From Sipunculus nudus (taxonomy: Eukaryota > Annelida > Sipuncula > Golfingiida > Sipunculidae), in assembly GCA_026874595.1 (NCBI GenBank), contig CM049308.1, forward strand, positions 96,956,624-97,020,623: a DNA stretch of 64,000 nt, read 5' to 3'. The notes beneath the pieces are model-generated. The model ran no database searches. It was not told where the DNA came from and was given only the letters and a program-made list of their open reading frames with translations. Positions within the stretch are counted from its first letter, which is position 1; each line of letters starts with the position of its first letter. Below, piece after piece: positions 10,500 to 23,600 of the stretch. Made by a program: the position numbers and the translations under genes.

Positions 10500-12413
10500 C
10501 CTCCCTTTGAATAACATATCTGTCAGACCTTCCTTTGATAACATATCTGTCAGACCTTCCTCTGATAACATATCTGTCAGACCTTCCTTTGATAACATAT
10601 CTGTCAGACCTTCCTTTGATAACATATCTGTCAGGCCTTCCTTTCATAACATATCTGTCAGGCCTTCCTGTGATAACATATCTGTCAGACCTTCCTCTGA
10701 TAACATAGCTGTCAGACCTTCCTCTGATAACATATCTGTCAGACCTTCCTTTGATAACATATCTGTCAGACCTTCCTTTGATAACATATCTGTCAGGGCT
10801 TCCTCTGATAAAATATCTGTCAGACCTTCCTGTGATAACATATCTGTCAGACCTAACTCTGATAACATATCTGTCAGGGTTTCTTTGATATCATATCTGT
10901 CAAACCTTCCTCTGATAACATATCTGTCAGACCTTCCTCTGATAACATATCTGTCAGACCTTCCTCTGATTATATATCTATCAGACCTTCCTCTGAAAAC
11001 ATATCTGTCAGACCTTCCTTTGATAACATATCTGTCAGGCCTTCCTGTGATAACATATCTGTCAGGCTTCCTGTGATAACATATCTGTCAGGCTTCCTTT
11101 GATAACATATCTGTCAGGGCTTCCTGTGATAACATATATGTCAGACCTTCCTCTGATAACATATCTGTCAGACCTTCCTTTGATAACATATCTCTCAGAC
11201 CTTCCTCTGATAACATATCTATCAGACCATCCTTTGATAACATATCTGTTAGCCCTTCCTTTGATTACATATCTGTCAGGCCTTACTCTGATAACATATC
11301 TGTCCGACCTTCCTCTCATAACATATATGTCAGACCTTCCTTTGATAACATATCTGTCAGACCTTCCTCTGATAACATATCTATCAGTCCATCCTTTGAT
11401 AACATATCTGTTAGCCCTTCCTTTGATTACATATCTGTCAGGCCTTACTCTGATAACATATCTGTCAGACCTTCCTCTGATAACATATCTGTCAGACCTT
11501 CCTCTGATAACGTAACTGTCAGACCTTCCTTTGATAACATATCTGTCAGATCTTCCTTTGATAACATATCTGTCAGACCTTCCTCTGATAACATATCTGT
11601 CAGACCTTCCTCTGATAACATATCTGTCAGGCCTTCCTTTGATAACATATCTGTCAGGGCTTCCTGTGATAACATATCTGTCAGGGCTTTCTGTGATAAC
11701 ATATCTGTCAGACCTTCCTTTGATAACAAATACTGTCAGACCATCCTTTGATAACATATCTGTCAGGCCTTCCTCTGATAACATATCTGTCAGGGCTTCC
11801 TGTGATAATATATCTGTGAGGCCTCCCTTTGAATAACATATCTGTCAGACTTCCCTTTGATAACATATCTGTCAGACCTTCCTCTGATAACATATCTGTC
11901 AGGCCTTTCTTTGATAACATATCTGTCAGGGCTTCCTGTGATAACATATCTGTCAGGGCTTTCTGTGATAACATATCTGTCAGACCTTCCTTTGATAACA
12001 AATACTGTCAGACCATCCTTTGATAACATATCTGTCAGGCCTTCCTCTGATAACATATCTGTCAGACCTTCCTCTGATAATATATCTGTCAGGGTTTCTT
12101 TGATATCATATCTGTCAAACCTTCCTCTGATAACATATCTGTCAGACCTTCCTCTGATAACATATCTGTCAGACCTTCCTCTGATAATATATCTATCAGA
12201 CCTTCCTCTGAAAACATATCTGTCAGACCTTCCTTTGATAACATATCTGTCAGGCCTTCCTGTGATAACATATCTGTCAGGCTTCCTGTGATAACATATC
12301 TGTCAGGCTTCCTTTGATAACATATCTGTCAGGGCTTCCTGTGATAACATATATGTCAGACCTTCCTCTGATAACATATCTGTCAGACCTTCCTTTGATA
12401 ACATATCTGTCAG
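10500..12413 (+). repeat. Mosaic satellite segment
   Basis: This stretch joins pieces seen elsewhere: a TTTCATAAC / GATAACATAGC series as at 0.56 and 8.57 kb, a doubled CTATCAG-CTGTTAGCCC-GATTACATATC module (about 11.2-11.45 kb), and the 1,920-bp repeat of 9.56-10.15 kb. Near 10,797 a GGGCTTCCTCTG tail replaces the GATATC unit found in the relatives, so about one monomer has been lost. Confidence 0.7.
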
Positions 12414-14914
12414 ACCTTCCTCTGATAACATATCTATCAGACCATCCTTTGATAACATATCTGTTAGCCCTTCCTTTGATTACATATCTGTCAGGCCTTA
12501 CTCTGATAACATATCTGTCAGACCTTCCTCTGATAACATATCTGTCAGGGTTCCTTATGAATCATACCTGTCAGACCTTCCTCTGATAACATATCTGTCA
12601 GACCTTCCTCTGATAACGTAACTGTCAGACCTTCCTTTGATAACATATCTGTCAGATCTTCCTTTGATAACATATCTGTCAGACCTTCCTCTGATAACAT
12701 ATCTGTCAGACCTTCCTCTGATAACATATCTGTCAGGCCTTCCTTTGATAACATATCTGTCAGGGCTTCCTGTGATAACATATCTGTCAGGGCTTTCTGT
12801 GATAACATATCTGTCAGACCTTCCTTTGATAACAAATACTGTCAGACCATCCTTTGATAACATATCTGTCAGGCCTTCCTCTGATAACATATCTGTCAGG
12901 GCTTCCTGTGATAATATATCTGTGAGGCCTCCCTTTGAATAACATATCTGTCAGACTTCCCTTTGATAACATATCTGTCAGACCTTCCTCTGATAACATA
13001 TCTGTCAGGCCTTTCTTTGATAACATATCTGTCAGGGCTTCCTGTGATAACATATCTGTCAGGGCTTTCTGTGATAACATATCTGTCAGACCTTCCTTTG
13101 ATAACAAATACTGTCAGACCATCCTTTGATAACATATCTGTCAGGCCTTCCTCTGATAACATATCTGTCAGGGCTTCCTGTGATAATATATCTGTGAGGC
13201 CTCCCTTTGATAACATATCTGTCAGACCTTCCTTTGATAACATATCTGTCAGGCCTTCCTTTCATAACATATCTGTCAGGCCTTCCTGTGATAACATATC
13301 TGTCAGACCTTCCTCTGATAACATAGCTGTCAGACCTTCCTCTGATAACATATCTGTCAGACCTTCCTTTGATAACATATCTGTCAGACCTTCCATTGAT
13401 AACATATCTGTCAGGCCTTCCTTTGATAATATATCTGTCAGGCCTTCCTCTGATAAAATATCTGTCAGACCTTCCTGTGATAACATATCTGTCAGACCTA
13501 ACTCTGATAACATATCTGTCAGGGTTTCTTTGATATCATATCTGTCAAACCTTCCTCTGATAACATATCTGTCAGACCTTCTTCTGATAACATATCTGTC
13601 AGGGCTTCCTGTGATAATATATCTGTGAGGCCTCCCTTTGATAACATATCTGTCAGACTTCCCTTTGAATAACATATCTGTCAGACCTTCACTTGAAAAC
13701 ATATCTGTCAGACCTTCCTTTGATAACATATCTGTCAGACCTTCCTCTGATAACATATCTGTCAGGCCTTTCTTTGATAACATATCTGTCAGACCTTCCT
13801 CTGATAACATATCTGTCAGGGCTTTCTGTGATAACATATCTGTCAGACCTTCCTTTGATAACAAATACTGTCAGACCATCCTTTGATAACATATCTGTCA
13901 GGCCTTCCTCTGATAACATATCTGTCAGGCCTTCCATTAAAAACATATCTGTCAGGGCTTCCTTTGATAACATATCTGTCAGGGCTTCCTGTGATAACAT
14001 ATCTGTCAGGGCTTTCTGTGATAACATATCTGTCAGACCTTCCTTTGATAACAAATACTGTCAGACCATCCTTTGATAACATATCTGTCAGGCCTTCCTC
14101 TGATAACATATCTGTCAGGGCTTCCTGTGATAATATATCTGTGAGGCCTCCCTTTGAATAACATATCTGTCAGACTTCCCTTTGATAACATATCTGTCAG
14201 ACCTTCCTCTGATAACATATCTGTCAGGCCTTCCTTTGATAACATATCTGTAAGGGCTTCCTGTGATAACATATCTGTCAGGGCTTTCTGTGATAACATA
14301 TCTGTCAGACCTTCCTTTGATAACAAATACTGTCAGACCATCCTTTGATAACATATCTGTCAGGCCTTCCTCTGATAACATATCTGTCATGGCTTCCTGT
14401 GATAATATATCTGTGAGGCCTCCCTTTGATAACATATCTGTCAGACTTCCCTTTGAATAACATATCTGTCAGACCTTCACTTGAAAACATATCTGTCAGA
14501 CCTTCCTTTGATAACATATCTGTCAGACCTTCCTCTGATAACATATCTGTCAGACCTTCCTTTGATAACATATCTGTCAGACCTTCCTTTGATAACATAT
14601 CTGTCAGACCTTCCTTTGATAACATATCTGTCAGACCTTCCTCTGATAACATATCTGTCAGACCTTCCTCTGAAAACATATCTGTCAGACCTTCCTTTGA
14701 TAACATATCTGTCAGACCTTCCTTTGATAACATATCTGTCAGGCCTTCCTTTGATAACATATCTGTCAGGCCTTCCTCTGATAAAATATCTGTCAGACCT
14801 CCCTGTGATAACATATCTGTCAGACCTTCCTCTGATAACATATCTGTCAGACCTCCCTGTGATAACATATCTGTCAGACCTTCCTCTGATAACATATCTG
14901 TCAGGGTTTCTTTG

Positions 14915-15665
14915 ATATCATATCTGTCAGACCTTCCTCTGATACATATCTGTCAGGGCTTCCTTTGATAACATATCTGTCAGGTCTTCCTTTGATAACA
15001 TATCTGTCTGGCCTTCCTTTGATAACATATCTGTCAGGGCTTCCTGTGATAACATATCTGTCAGACCTTCCTCTGATAACATATCTGTCAGACCTTCCTC
15101 TGATAACATATCTGTCAGACCTTCCTCTGATAACATATCTGTCAGACCTTCCTCTGAAAATATGTCTGTCAGACCTCCTTTTGATAACATATCTGTCAGG
15201 CCTTCCTGTGATAACATATCTATCAGACCATCCTTTGATAACATATCTGTTAGCCCTTCCTTTGATTACATATCTGTCAGGCCTTCCTCTGATAACATAT
15301 CTGTCAGACCTTCCTCTGATAACATATCTGTCAGGCCTTCCTTTGATAACATATCTGTCAGACTTTCCTTTGATAACATATCTGTCAGACCTTCCTCTGA
15401 TAACATATCTGTCAGACCTTCCTCTGATAACATATCTGTCAGACCTTCCTTTGATAACATATCTGTCAGGGCTTCCTGTGATAATATATCTGTGAGGCCT
15501 CCCTTTGAATAACATATCTGTCAGACTTCCCTTTGAATAACATATCTGTCAGACCTTCACTTGAAAACATATCTGTCAGACCTTCCTTTGATAACATATC
15601 TGTCAGACCTTCCTCTGATAACATATCTGTCAGACCTTCATCTGATAACATATCTGTCAGACCTT
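14915..15665 (+). repeat. 0.75-kb satellite block, partner at 18.61-19.36 kb
   Basis: Offset is 3,697 bp. Shared markers are the 26-bp GATACATATC unit, CTGTCTGGCC, GAAAATATGTCTG and CCTCCTTTTGAT. Differences are few: GATAAC near 15,020 is GAAAAC near 18,718, and GACTTTCC near 15,361 is GACCTTCC in the partner. Confidence 0.82.
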
Positions 15666-16229
15666 CCTCTGATAACATATCTGTCAGACCTTCCTTTGAT
15701 AACATATCTGTCAGACCTTCCTTTGATAACATATCTGTCAGGCCTTCCTTTCATAACATATCTGTCAGGCTTCCTTTGATAACATATCTGTCAGGGCTTC
15801 CTGTGATAACATATATGTCAGACCTTCCTCTGATAACATATCTGTCAGACCTTCCTTTGAAAACATATCTCTCAGACCTTCCTCTGATAACATATCTATC
15901 AGACCATGCTTTGATAACATATCTGTTAGCCCTTCCTTTGATTACATATCTGTCAGGCCTTACTCTGATAACATATCTGTCAGACCTTCCTCTGATAACA
16001 TATCTGTCAGGCCTTCCTTTGATAACATATCTGTCAGACCTTCCGTTGATAACATATCTGTCAGACCTTCCTCTCATAACATATATGTCAGACCTTCCTT
16101 TGATAACATATCTGTCAGACCTTCCTCTGATAACATATCTATCAGACCATCCTTTGATAACATATCTGTTAGCCCTTCCTTTGATTACATATCTGTCAGG
16201 CCTTACTCTGATAACATATCTGTCAGACC

Positions 16230-18200
16230 TTCCTCTGATAACATATCTGTCAGGGTTCCTTATGAATCATACCTGTCAGACCTTCCTCTGATAACATATC
16301 TGTCAGACCTTCCTCTGATAACGTAACTGTCAGAACTTCCTTTGATAACATATCTGTCAGATCTTCCTTTGATAACATATCTGTCAGACCTTCCTCTGAT
16401 AACATATCTGTCAGACCTTCCTCTGATAACATATCTGTCAGGCCTTCCTTTGATAACATATCTGTCAGGGCTTCCTGTGATAACATATCTGTCAGGGCTT
16501 TCTGTGATAACATATCTGTCAGACCTTCCTTTGATAACAAATACTGTCAGACCATCCTTTGATAACATATCTGTCAGGCCTTCCTCTGATAACATATCTG
16601 TCAGGGCTTCCTTTGATATCATATCTGCCAGACCTTCCTCTGATAACATATCTGTCAGGCCTTCCTTTAAAAACATATCTGTCAGGGCTTCATTTGATAA
16701 CATATCTGTCAGACCTTCCTCTGATAACATATCTGTCAGACCTTCCTTCGATAACATATCTGTCAGTCCTCCCTTTGATAACATATCTGTCAGACCTTCC
16801 TCTGATAACATATCTGTCAGACCTTCCTTTGATAACATATCTGTCAGATCTTCCTTTGATAACATATCTGTCAGACCTTCCTTTGATAACATATCTGTCA
16901 GACCTTCCTCTGATAAAATATCTGTCAGACCTTCCTCTGATAACATATCTGTCAGACCTTCCTCTGATAACATATCTGTCAGGCCTTCCTTTGATAACAT
17001 ATCTGTCAGACCTTCCTTTGATAACATATCTGTCAGACCTTCCTCTGATAACATATCTGTCAGACCTTCCTCTGATAACATATCTGTCAGACCTTCCTCT
17101 GATAACATATCTGTCAGGGCTTCCTTTGATAACATATCTGTCAGGTCTTCCTTTGATGACATATCTGTCTGGCCTTCCTTTGATAACATATCTGTCAGAC
17201 CTTCCTCTGATAACATATCTGTCAGACCTTCCTCTGATAACATATCTGTCAGACCTTCCTCTGATAACATATCTGTCAGACCTTCCTCTGATAACATATC
17301 TGTCAGACATTCCTCTGAAAACATATCTGTCAGACCTTCCTTTGATAACATATCTGTCAGGTCTTCCTTTGATAACATATCTGTCTGGCCTTCCTTTGAT
17401 AACATATCTGTCAGGGCTTCCTGTGATAACATATCTGTCAGACCTTCCTCTGATAACATATCTGTCAGACCTTCCTCTGATAACATATCTGTCAGACCTT
17501 CCTTTGATAACATATCTGTCAGGCCTTCCTTTGATAACACATCTGTCAGACCTTCCTTTGATAACATATCTGTCAGACCTTCCTCTGATAACATATCTGT
17601 CAGACCTTCCTTTGATAACATATCTGTCAGACCTTCCTCTGATAACATATCTATCAGACCATCCTTTGATAACATATCTGTTAGCCCTTCCTTTGATAAC
17701 ATATCTGTGAGACCTCCCTTTGAATAACATATCTGTCAGACCTCTCTTTGATAACATATCTGTCAGACCTTCCTCTGATAACATATATGTCAGACCTTCC
17801 TCTGATAACATATCTGTCAGGCCTTCCTTTGATAACATATCTGTCAGACCTTCCTTTGATAACATATCTGTCAGACCTTCCTCTGATAACATATCTGTCA
17901 GACCTTTCTCTGATAACATATCTGTCAGACCTTCCTTTGATAACATATCTGTCAGACCTTCCTGTGATAAAATATCTGTCAGACCTTCCTCTGATAACAT
18001 ATCTGTTAGGCCTTCCTTTGATAACATATATGTCAGACCTTCCTCTGATAACATATCTGTCAGACCTTCCTTTGATAACATATCTCTCAGACCTTCCTCT
18101 GATAACATATCTATCAGACCATCCTTTGATAACATATCTGTCAGGCCTTACTTTGATTACATATCTATCAGGCCTTCCTTTAATAACATATCTGTCAGGC
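16230..18200 (+). repeat. 2-kb satellite block, partner at 46.4-48.4 kb
   Basis: Variant order recurs about 30.15-30.21 kb downstream; the offset drifts by whole monomers, so units were gained or lost in register. About 16.7-18.1 kb is the longest stretch here made almost only of exact 27-bp units, and it therefore keeps phase for more than 1.4 kb. Its monomers are mostly plain CCTTTG and CCTCTG types. Confidence 0.75.
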
Positions 18201-18359
18201 CTTCGTTTGATAACATATCTGTCAGTGCTTCCTGTGATAACATATCTGTCAGACCTTCCTCTGATAACATATCTGTTAGACCTTCCTCTGATAACATATA
18301 TGTCAGACCTCCCTGTGATAACATATCTGTCAGACCTTCCTCTGATAACATATCTGTCA

Positions 18360-18733
18360 GGGTTTCTTTGATATCATATCTGTCAAACCTTCCTCTGATA
18401 ACATATCTGTCAGACCTTCCTCTGATAACATATCTGTCAGACCTTCCTCTGATACATATCTGACAGGGCTTCCTTTGATAACATATCTGTCAGGTCTTCC
18501 TTTGATAACATATCTGTCAGACCTTCCTCTGATAACATATCTGTCAGGGTTTCTTTGATATCATATCTGTCAAACCTTCCTCTGATAACATATCTGTCAG
18601 ACCTTCCTCTGATAACATATCTGTCAGACCTTCCTCTGATACATATCTGACAGGGCTTCCTTTGATAACATATCTGTCAGGTCTTCCTTTGATAACATAT
18701 CTGTCTGGCCTTCCTTTGAAAACATATCTGTCA
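18360..18733 (+). repeat. 187-bp local tandem duplication
   Basis: Copies begin at the GGGTTTCTTTGAT unit at 18,360 and 18,547. Each carries a GATACATATC unit and the substitution CTGACAGGGC, at 18,451 and 18,638. The length is seven monomers minus 2 bp, explained by one 26-bp GGTTTCTTT unit and one 26-bp GATACATATC unit. The shared rare CTGACAG change shows direct copying. Confidence 0.85.
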
Positions 18734-20639
18734 GGGCTTCCTGTGATAACATATCTGTCAGACCTTCCTCTGATAACATATCTGTCAGACCTTCCTCTGA
18801 TAACATATCTGTCAGACCTTCCTCTGATAACATATCTGTCAGACCTTCCTCTGAAAATATGTCTGTCAGACCTCCTTTTGATAACATATCTGTCAGGCCT
18901 TCCTGTGATAACATATCTATCAGACCATCCTTTGATAACATATCTGTTAGCCCTTCCTTTGATTACATATCTGTCAGGCCTTCCTCTGATAACATATCTG
19001 TCAGACCTTCCTCTGATAACATATCTGTCAGGCCTTCCTTTGATAACATATCTGTCAGACCTTCCTTTGATAACATATCTGTCAGACCTTCCTCTGATAA
19101 CATATCTGTCAGACCTTCCTCTGATAACATATCTGTCAGACCTTCCTTTGATAACATATCTGTCAGGGCTTCCTGTGATAATATATCTGTGAGGCCTCCC
19201 TTTGAATAACATATCTGTCAGACTTCCCTTTGAATAACATATCTGTCAGACCTTCACTTGAAAACATATCTGTCAGACCTTCCTTTGATAACATATCTGT
19301 CAGACCTTCCTCTGATAACATATCTGTCAGACCTTCATCTGATAACATATCTGTCAGACCTTACTCTGATAACATATCTGTCAGGCCTTCCTGTGATAAC
19401 ATATCTGTCAGGCCTTTCTTTGATAACATATCTGTTAGCCCTTCCTTTGATAACATATCTGTCAGGCCTTCCTCTGATAACATTACTGTCAGGCCTTCCT
19501 CTGATAACATATCTGTCAGACCTTCCTTTGATAACATATCTGTCAGGCCTCTCTTGATAACGTATCTGTCAGACCTTCCTCTGATAATATATCTGTCAGA
19601 CCTCCCTTTGATAACATATCTGTCAGACCTTCCTTTGATAACATATCTGTCAGATCTTCCTTTGATAACATATCTGTCAGGCCTTCCTTTGATAACATAT
19701 TTGTCAGGCCTTCCTTTGATAACATATCTGTCAGGGCTTCCTTTGATAACATATCTGTCAGACCTTCCTTTGATAACATATCTGTCAGGCCTTCCTTCGA
19801 TATCATATCTGTCAGACCTTCCTCTGATAACATATCTGTCAGACCTTCCTCTGATAACATATATGTCAGACCTTCCTTCGATAACATATCTTTCAGTCCT
19901 CCCTTTGATAACATATCTGTCAGACCTTCCTCTGATAACATATCTGTCAGACCTTCCTTTGATAACTTATCTGTCAGATCTTCCTTTGATAACATATCTG
20001 TCAGACCTTCCTCTGATAACATATCTGTCAGGCCTTCTTTGGATAACATATCTGTCAGACCTTCCTTTGATAACATATTCGTCAGGCCTTCATTTGATAA
20101 CATATCTGTCAGGCCTCCCTTTAAATAACATATCTGTCAAGGCTTCCTGTGATAACATATCTGTCAGACCTTCCTTTGATAACATATCTGTCAGACCTTC
20201 CTTTGATAACATATCTGTCAGACCTTCCTCTGATAATATATCTGTCAGACCTTCCTGTGATAACATATCTGTCAGGCCTTCCTGTGATAACATATCTGTC
20301 AGGCCTCCCATTGAATAACATATCTGTCAGACCTCCCTTTGAATAACATATCTGTCAGACCTTCCTTTGATAACATATCTGTCAGACCTTCCTCTGATAA
20401 CATATCTGTCAGACCTTCCTTTGATAACATATCTGTCAGACCTTCCTTTGATAACATATCTGTCAGGCCTTCCTTTCATAACATATCTGTCAGGCCTTCC
20501 TGTGATAACATATCTGTCAGACCTTCCTCTGATAACATAGCTGTCAGACCTTCCTCTGATAACATATCTGTCAGACCTTCCTTTGATAACATATCTGTCA
20601 GACCTTCCTTTGATAACATATCTGTCAAGCCTTCCTTTG

Positions 20640-23600
20640 ATATCATATCTGTCAGGCCTTCCTCTGATAAAATATCTGTCAGACCCTTCCTGTGATAACA
20701 TATCTGTCAGACCTAACTCTGATAACATATCTGTCAGGGTTTCTTTGATATCATATCTGTCAAACCTTCCTCTGATAACATATCTGTCAGACCTTCTTCT
20801 GATAACATATCTGTCAGACCTTCCTCTGATAATATATCTATCAGACCTTCCTCTGAAAACATATCTGTCAGACCTTCCTTTGATAACATATCTGTCAGGC
20901 CTTCCTGTGATAACATATCTGTCAGGCTTCCTGTGATAACATATCTGTCAGGCTTCCTTTGATAACATATCTGTCAGGGCTTCCTGTGATAACATATATG
21001 TCAGACCTTCCTCTGATAACATATCTGTCAGACCTTCCTTTGATAACATATCTCTCAGACCTTCCTCTGATAAGATATCTATCAGACCATCCTTTGATAA
21101 CATATCTGTTAGCCCTTCCTTTGATTACATATCTGTCAGGCCTTACTCTGATAACATATCTGTCAGACCTTCCTCTGATAACATATCTGTCAGGCCTTCC
21201 TTTGATAACATATCTGTCAGACCTTCCTTTGATAACATATCTGTCAGACCTTCCTCTCATAACATATATGTCAGACCTTCCTTTGATAACATATCTGTCA
21301 GACCTTCCTCTGATAAGATATCTATCAGACCATTCTTTGATAACATATCTGTTAGCCCTTCCTTTGATTACATATCTGTCAGGCCTTACTCTGATAACAT
21401 ATCTGTCAGACCTTCCTCTGATAACATATCTGTCAGGGTTCCTTATGAATCATACCTGTCAGACCTTCCTCTGATAACATATCTGTCAGACCTTCCTCTG
21501 ATAACGTAACTGTCAGACCTTCCTTTGATAACATATCTGTCAGATCTTCCTTTGATAACATATCTGTCAGACCTTCCTCTGATAACATATCTGTCAGACC
21601 TTCCTCTGATAACATATCTGTCAGGACTTCCTTTGATAACATATCTGTCAGGGCTTCCTGTGATAACATATCTGTCAGGGCTTTCTGTGATAACATATCT
21701 GTCAGACCTTCCTTTGATAACAAATACTGTCAGACCATCCTTTGATAACATATCTGTCAGGCCTTCCTCTGATAACATATCTGTCAGGGCTTCCTGTGAT
21801 AATATATCTGTGAGGCCTCCCTTTGAATAACATATCTGTCAGACTTCCCTTTGATAACATATCTGTCAGATCTTCCTCTGATAACATATCTGTCAGACCT
21901 TCCACTGATAACATATCTGTCAGGCCTTCCTTTGATAACATATCTGTCAGGGCTTCCTGTGATAACATATCTGTCAGGGCTTTCTGTGATAACATATCTG
22001 TCAGACCTTCCTTTGATAACAAATACTGTCAGACCATCCTTTGATAACATATCTGTCAGGCCTTCCTCTGATAACATATCTGTCAGGGCTTCCTGTGATA
22101 ATATATCTGCGAGGCCTCCCTTTGATAACATATCTGTCAGACTTCCCTTTGAATAACATATCTGTCAGACCTTCACTTGAAAACATATCTGTCAGACCTT
22201 CCTTTGATAACATATCTGTCAGACCTTCCTCTGATAACATATCTGTCAGACCTTCATCTGATAACATATCTGTCAGACCTTACTCTGATAACATATCTGT
22301 CAGGCCTTCCTGTGATAACATATCTGTCAGGCCTTTCTTTGATAACATATCTGTTAGCCCTTCCTTTGATAACATATCTGTCAGGCCTTCCTCTGATAAC
22401 ATATCTGTCAGATCTTCCTCTGATAACATATCTGTCAGACCTTCCTTTGATAACATATCTGTCAGACCTTCCTTTGATAACATATCTGTCAGGCCTTCCT
22501 TTCATAACATATCTGTCAGGCCTTCCTGTGATAACATATCTGTCAGACCTTCCTCTGATAACATAGCTGTCAGACCTTCCTCTGATAACATATCTGTCAG
22601 ACCTTCCTTTGATAACATATCTGTCAGACCTTCCATTGATAACATATCTGTCAGGCCTTCCTTTGATATCATATCTGTCAGGCCTTCCTCTGATAAAATA
22701 TCTGTCAGACCTTCCTGTGATAACATATCTGTCAGACCTAACTCTGATAACATATCTGTCAGGGTTTCTTTGATATCATATCTGTCAAACCTTCCTCTGA
22801 TAACATATCTGTCAGACCTTCCTCTGATAACATATCTGTCAGACCTTCCTCTGATAATATATCTGTCAGACCTTCCTCTGAAAACATATCTGTCAGACCT
22901 TCCTTTGATAACATATCTGTCAGGCCTTCCTGTGATAACATATCTGTCAGGCTTCCTGTGATAACATATCTGTCAGGCTTCCTTTGATAACATATCTGTC
23001 AGGGCTTCCTGTGATAACATATATGTCAGACCTTCCTCTGATAACATATCTGTCAGACCTTCCTTTGATAACATATCTGTCAGACCTTCCTCTGATAACA
23101 TATCTATCAGACCATCCTTTGATAACATATCTGTTAGCCCTTCCTTTGATTACATATCTGTCAGGCCTTACTCTGATAACATATCTGTCAGACCTTCCTC
23201 TGATAACATATCTGTCAGGCCTTTCTTTGATAACATATCTGTCAGACCTTCCTTTGATAACATATCTGTCAGACCTTCCTCTCATAACATATATGTCAGA
23301 CCTTCCTTTGATAACATATCTGTCAGACCTTCCTCTGATAACATATCTATCAGACCATCCTTTGATAACACATCTGTTAGCCCTTCCTTTGATTACATAT
23401 CTGTCAGGCCTTACTCTGATAACATACCTGTCAGACCTTCCTCTGATAACATATCTGTCAGACCTTCCTTTGATAACATATCTGTCAGATCTTCCTTTGA
23501 TAACATATCTGTCAGACCTTCCTCTGATAACATATCTGTCAGACCTTCCTCTGATAACATATCTGTCAGGCCTTCCTTTGATAACATATCTGTCAGGGCT

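Noticed and set aside
16690-18135. Open frames of up to 481 codons, some starting with ATG, on both strands throughout the window
   Set aside because: They come from a stop-free 27-bp unit read in four frames. They overlap each other fully, share no start context, and end wherever a 26- or 28-bp unit shifts the phase. No domain, signal peptide or codon bias is visible.
18451-18465. Local inversion suggested by CTGACAG (reverse complement of CTGTCAG)
   Set aside because: Only one base differs from the normal CTGTCAG, and the flanks stay in the forward orientation, so a point substitution explains it.
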